Source: a bacterium (lineage in GTDB: Bacteria; Bacillota_I; Bacilli_A; RF39; UBA660). Taken from it: a DNA stretch of 13,932 nucleotides. The position numbers and the translations under genes are program-made. The notes beneath the pieces are model-generated. The model worked only from the letters and a program-made list of their open reading frames with translations. It did no database searches and was not told the origin of the DNA. Where the stretch lies: NCBI GenBank assembly GCA_029007415.1, contig JAQXHT010000061.1, positions 1-13,932 of the forward strand, written 5' to 3'. This document shows, piece after piece, positions 12,847 through 13,932 of this stretch (positions are counted from its first letter, which is position 1; the number at the start of each line of letters is the position of its first letter).

Positions 12847-13932
12847 ATGAATCATATGATAATCTCCACTTTACTATTGTTAGTTGGAATAATAGTTGGT
12901 TTTGGGTTAACCCTATTAATTAATACATTACGAGAGAATAATGCAAGTAAAAAAATAAGTTTAATGATGGATGAAGCTTCAAAAAAAGCTGATCAATTAA
13001 AACGCGATTCGCTAATGGAAGCCAAAGAAAAGAACTTTCAATTAAAACAAGAACTTGATAAAGAAATAAAAGAGAAAAAACAAGAACTTAAAGAAAGTGA
13101 ATTACGCCTTGAAAAACGTGAAGGTAGTTTAGATAAACGTGATGAGATTTGTCAGAAAAGAGAAACTACTATTGATGAGCGTGAAGAGAAGCTAACCCAA
13201 AGACAAAAAGAGATTCAACAAGAACAAGTTGAAGTGGAAAATTTAAAAAAAGAACAATTAGAATTGTTAGAAAAAATATCTGGTTTTAGTAAAGAAAAAG
13301 CTAGAGAAGTAGTTATGCAAAAAGTAAAAGATGCTATGGCGAAAGAAGTAACTCTTTACATAAATGAACAAGAAATGGAAGCTAAGTTAACAGCTGAGAA
13401 GAAAGCAAAAGATTTAATTGTTACTGCTATGCAAAGATATGCCGCTGATATAGCAAGTGACCAAACAGTAACAGTTGTAACTTTACCAAGTGAAGATATG
13501 AAGGGAAGACTAATTGGTCGTGAAGGTAGAAATATCAGAACTATTGAAGCAGTAACTGGAGTAGATTTAATAATAGATGATACTCCAGAAGCAGTTGTAT
13601 TATCTAGTTTTGATCCTCTAAGAAGAGAAATAGCTAGAGTTATGCTTGAGACTTTAATAAAAGATGGAAGAGTTCATCCGACTAGGATTGAAGAAGTTTA
13701 TGATAAAGTTGCTAAAGATATGAAAGAACAAATAATGGATTATGGTAATAGTACTTTATTTGAACTTGGTATTACTAAAATGAATCCAGAGTTGATTGAA
13801 TTAGTTGGAAAACTTCATTTTAGAACTAGTTATGGTCAAAATGCTTTGAGTCATTCTATTGAAGTAGCTGAGCTTGCTGGTTTAATGGCTGCTGAAATTG
13901 GCGAAGATGTTAATCTTGCTAAAAGGGCCGGT
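12847..13932 (+). CDS. rny: Ribonuclease Y, 5' part (cut by window end)
   Basis: The first 362 codons of RNase Y, the membrane-bound endoribonuclease that starts mRNA decay in many Firmicutes; the full protein is usually about 520 residues. An N-terminal membrane helix spans 5-28, a long charged coiled coil about 35-150, and a KH domain with GRLIGREGRN at 220-229 and conserved flanks (VVTLPSEDMK before, GVDLIIDDTPE after). The HD domain begins near 320, with its first His at 336 (QNALSHSIEVAELA), and the HD dipeptide lies beyond the window. The start ATG 12847 has GGAGG at 12837-12841. A second in-frame ATG three codons later is less well placed. It lies downstream of recA, as in Bacilli generally, but separated from it here by two minus-strand genes. 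It has its own promoter. Confidence 0.97.
   Translation, partial: MNHMIISTLLLLVGIIVGFGLTLLINTLRENNASKKISLMMDEASKKADQLKRDSLMEAKEKNFQLKQELDKEIKEKKQELKESELRLEKREGSLDKRDEICQKRETTIDEREEKLTQRQKEIQQEQVEVENLKKEQLELLEKISGFSKEKAREVVMQKVKDAMAKEVTLYINEQEMEAKLTAEKKAKDLIVTAMQRYAADIASDQTVTVVTLPSEDMKGRLIGREGRNIRTIEAVTGVDLIIDDTPEAVVLSSFDPLRREIARVMLETLIKDGRVHPTRIEEVYDKVAKDMKEQIMDYGNSTLFELGITKMNPELIELVGKLHFRTSYGQNALSHSIEVAELAGLMAAEIGEDVNLAKRAG

Noticed and set aside
1..13932. CRISPR arrays, tRNA genes, insertion sequences, origins
   Set aside because: I saw no regularly spaced direct repeats, tRNA cloverleaf consensus, transposase motifs or DnaA-box clusters on either strand.

Overview
The window comes from an AT-rich, low-GC Gram-positive bacterium with a cell wall. 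It carries a class A penicillin-binding protein, RecU, GpsB, a Bacillus-type (type B) RNase P RNA and RNase Y, together with strong GGAGG ribosome sites and sigma-A-like promoters. TGA is used as a stop and TGG encodes tryptophan, so the Mycoplasma code is excluded. An uncultured Bacilli or Erysipelotrichia/RF39-like lineage fits, but the exact taxon is inference.

Layout. (1) 1-2523: a very AT-rich two-gene cassette. It encodes an AAA/ABC-type ATPase overlapping an RloB-family protein, resembles the AbiL/RloAB type of phage-defence pair, and has tandem promoters in front and a terminator behind. (2) 2544-5961, minus strand: recU overlapping a PBP1-type bifunctional peptidoglycan synthase, the conserved Firmicutes recU-ponA operon. 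The PBP has three N-terminal hydrophobic segments and FN3-like plus Ig-like C-terminal domains. (3) 6136-7698: two convergent unknown genes, one a cytosolic HExxH putative metallopeptidase and the other behind a perfect-consensus promoter. (4) 7824-9755: a possible 35-aa ORF, gpsB, rnpB, a RodZ-like HTH/membrane protein and pgsA, all head to tail and tightly packed. (5) 9774-10966: recA with a LexA-type box and promoter. (6) 11136-12685, minus strand: a two-gene insertion of a transglutaminase-like protein (Cys-His-Asp) followed by a protein built of repeats with a GGGNPxYRYNGESH motif. (7) 12847 to the window end: rny, cut by the window edge.

How the genes fit together. The backbone rodZ-pgsA-recA-rny is the familiar Bacilli order for cell shape, phospholipid synthesis, recombination and RNA decay. 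cinA, often found between pgsA and recA, is absent. GpsB and the class A PBP are functionally linked in wall synthesis elsewhere in Firmicutes.

The accessory parts are the ATPase/RloB pair, the transglutaminase-like/repeat-protein pair, and the two orphans at 6136-7698. The best candidate for an undescribed system is the pair at 11136-12685. The best-supported defence call is 213-2487.
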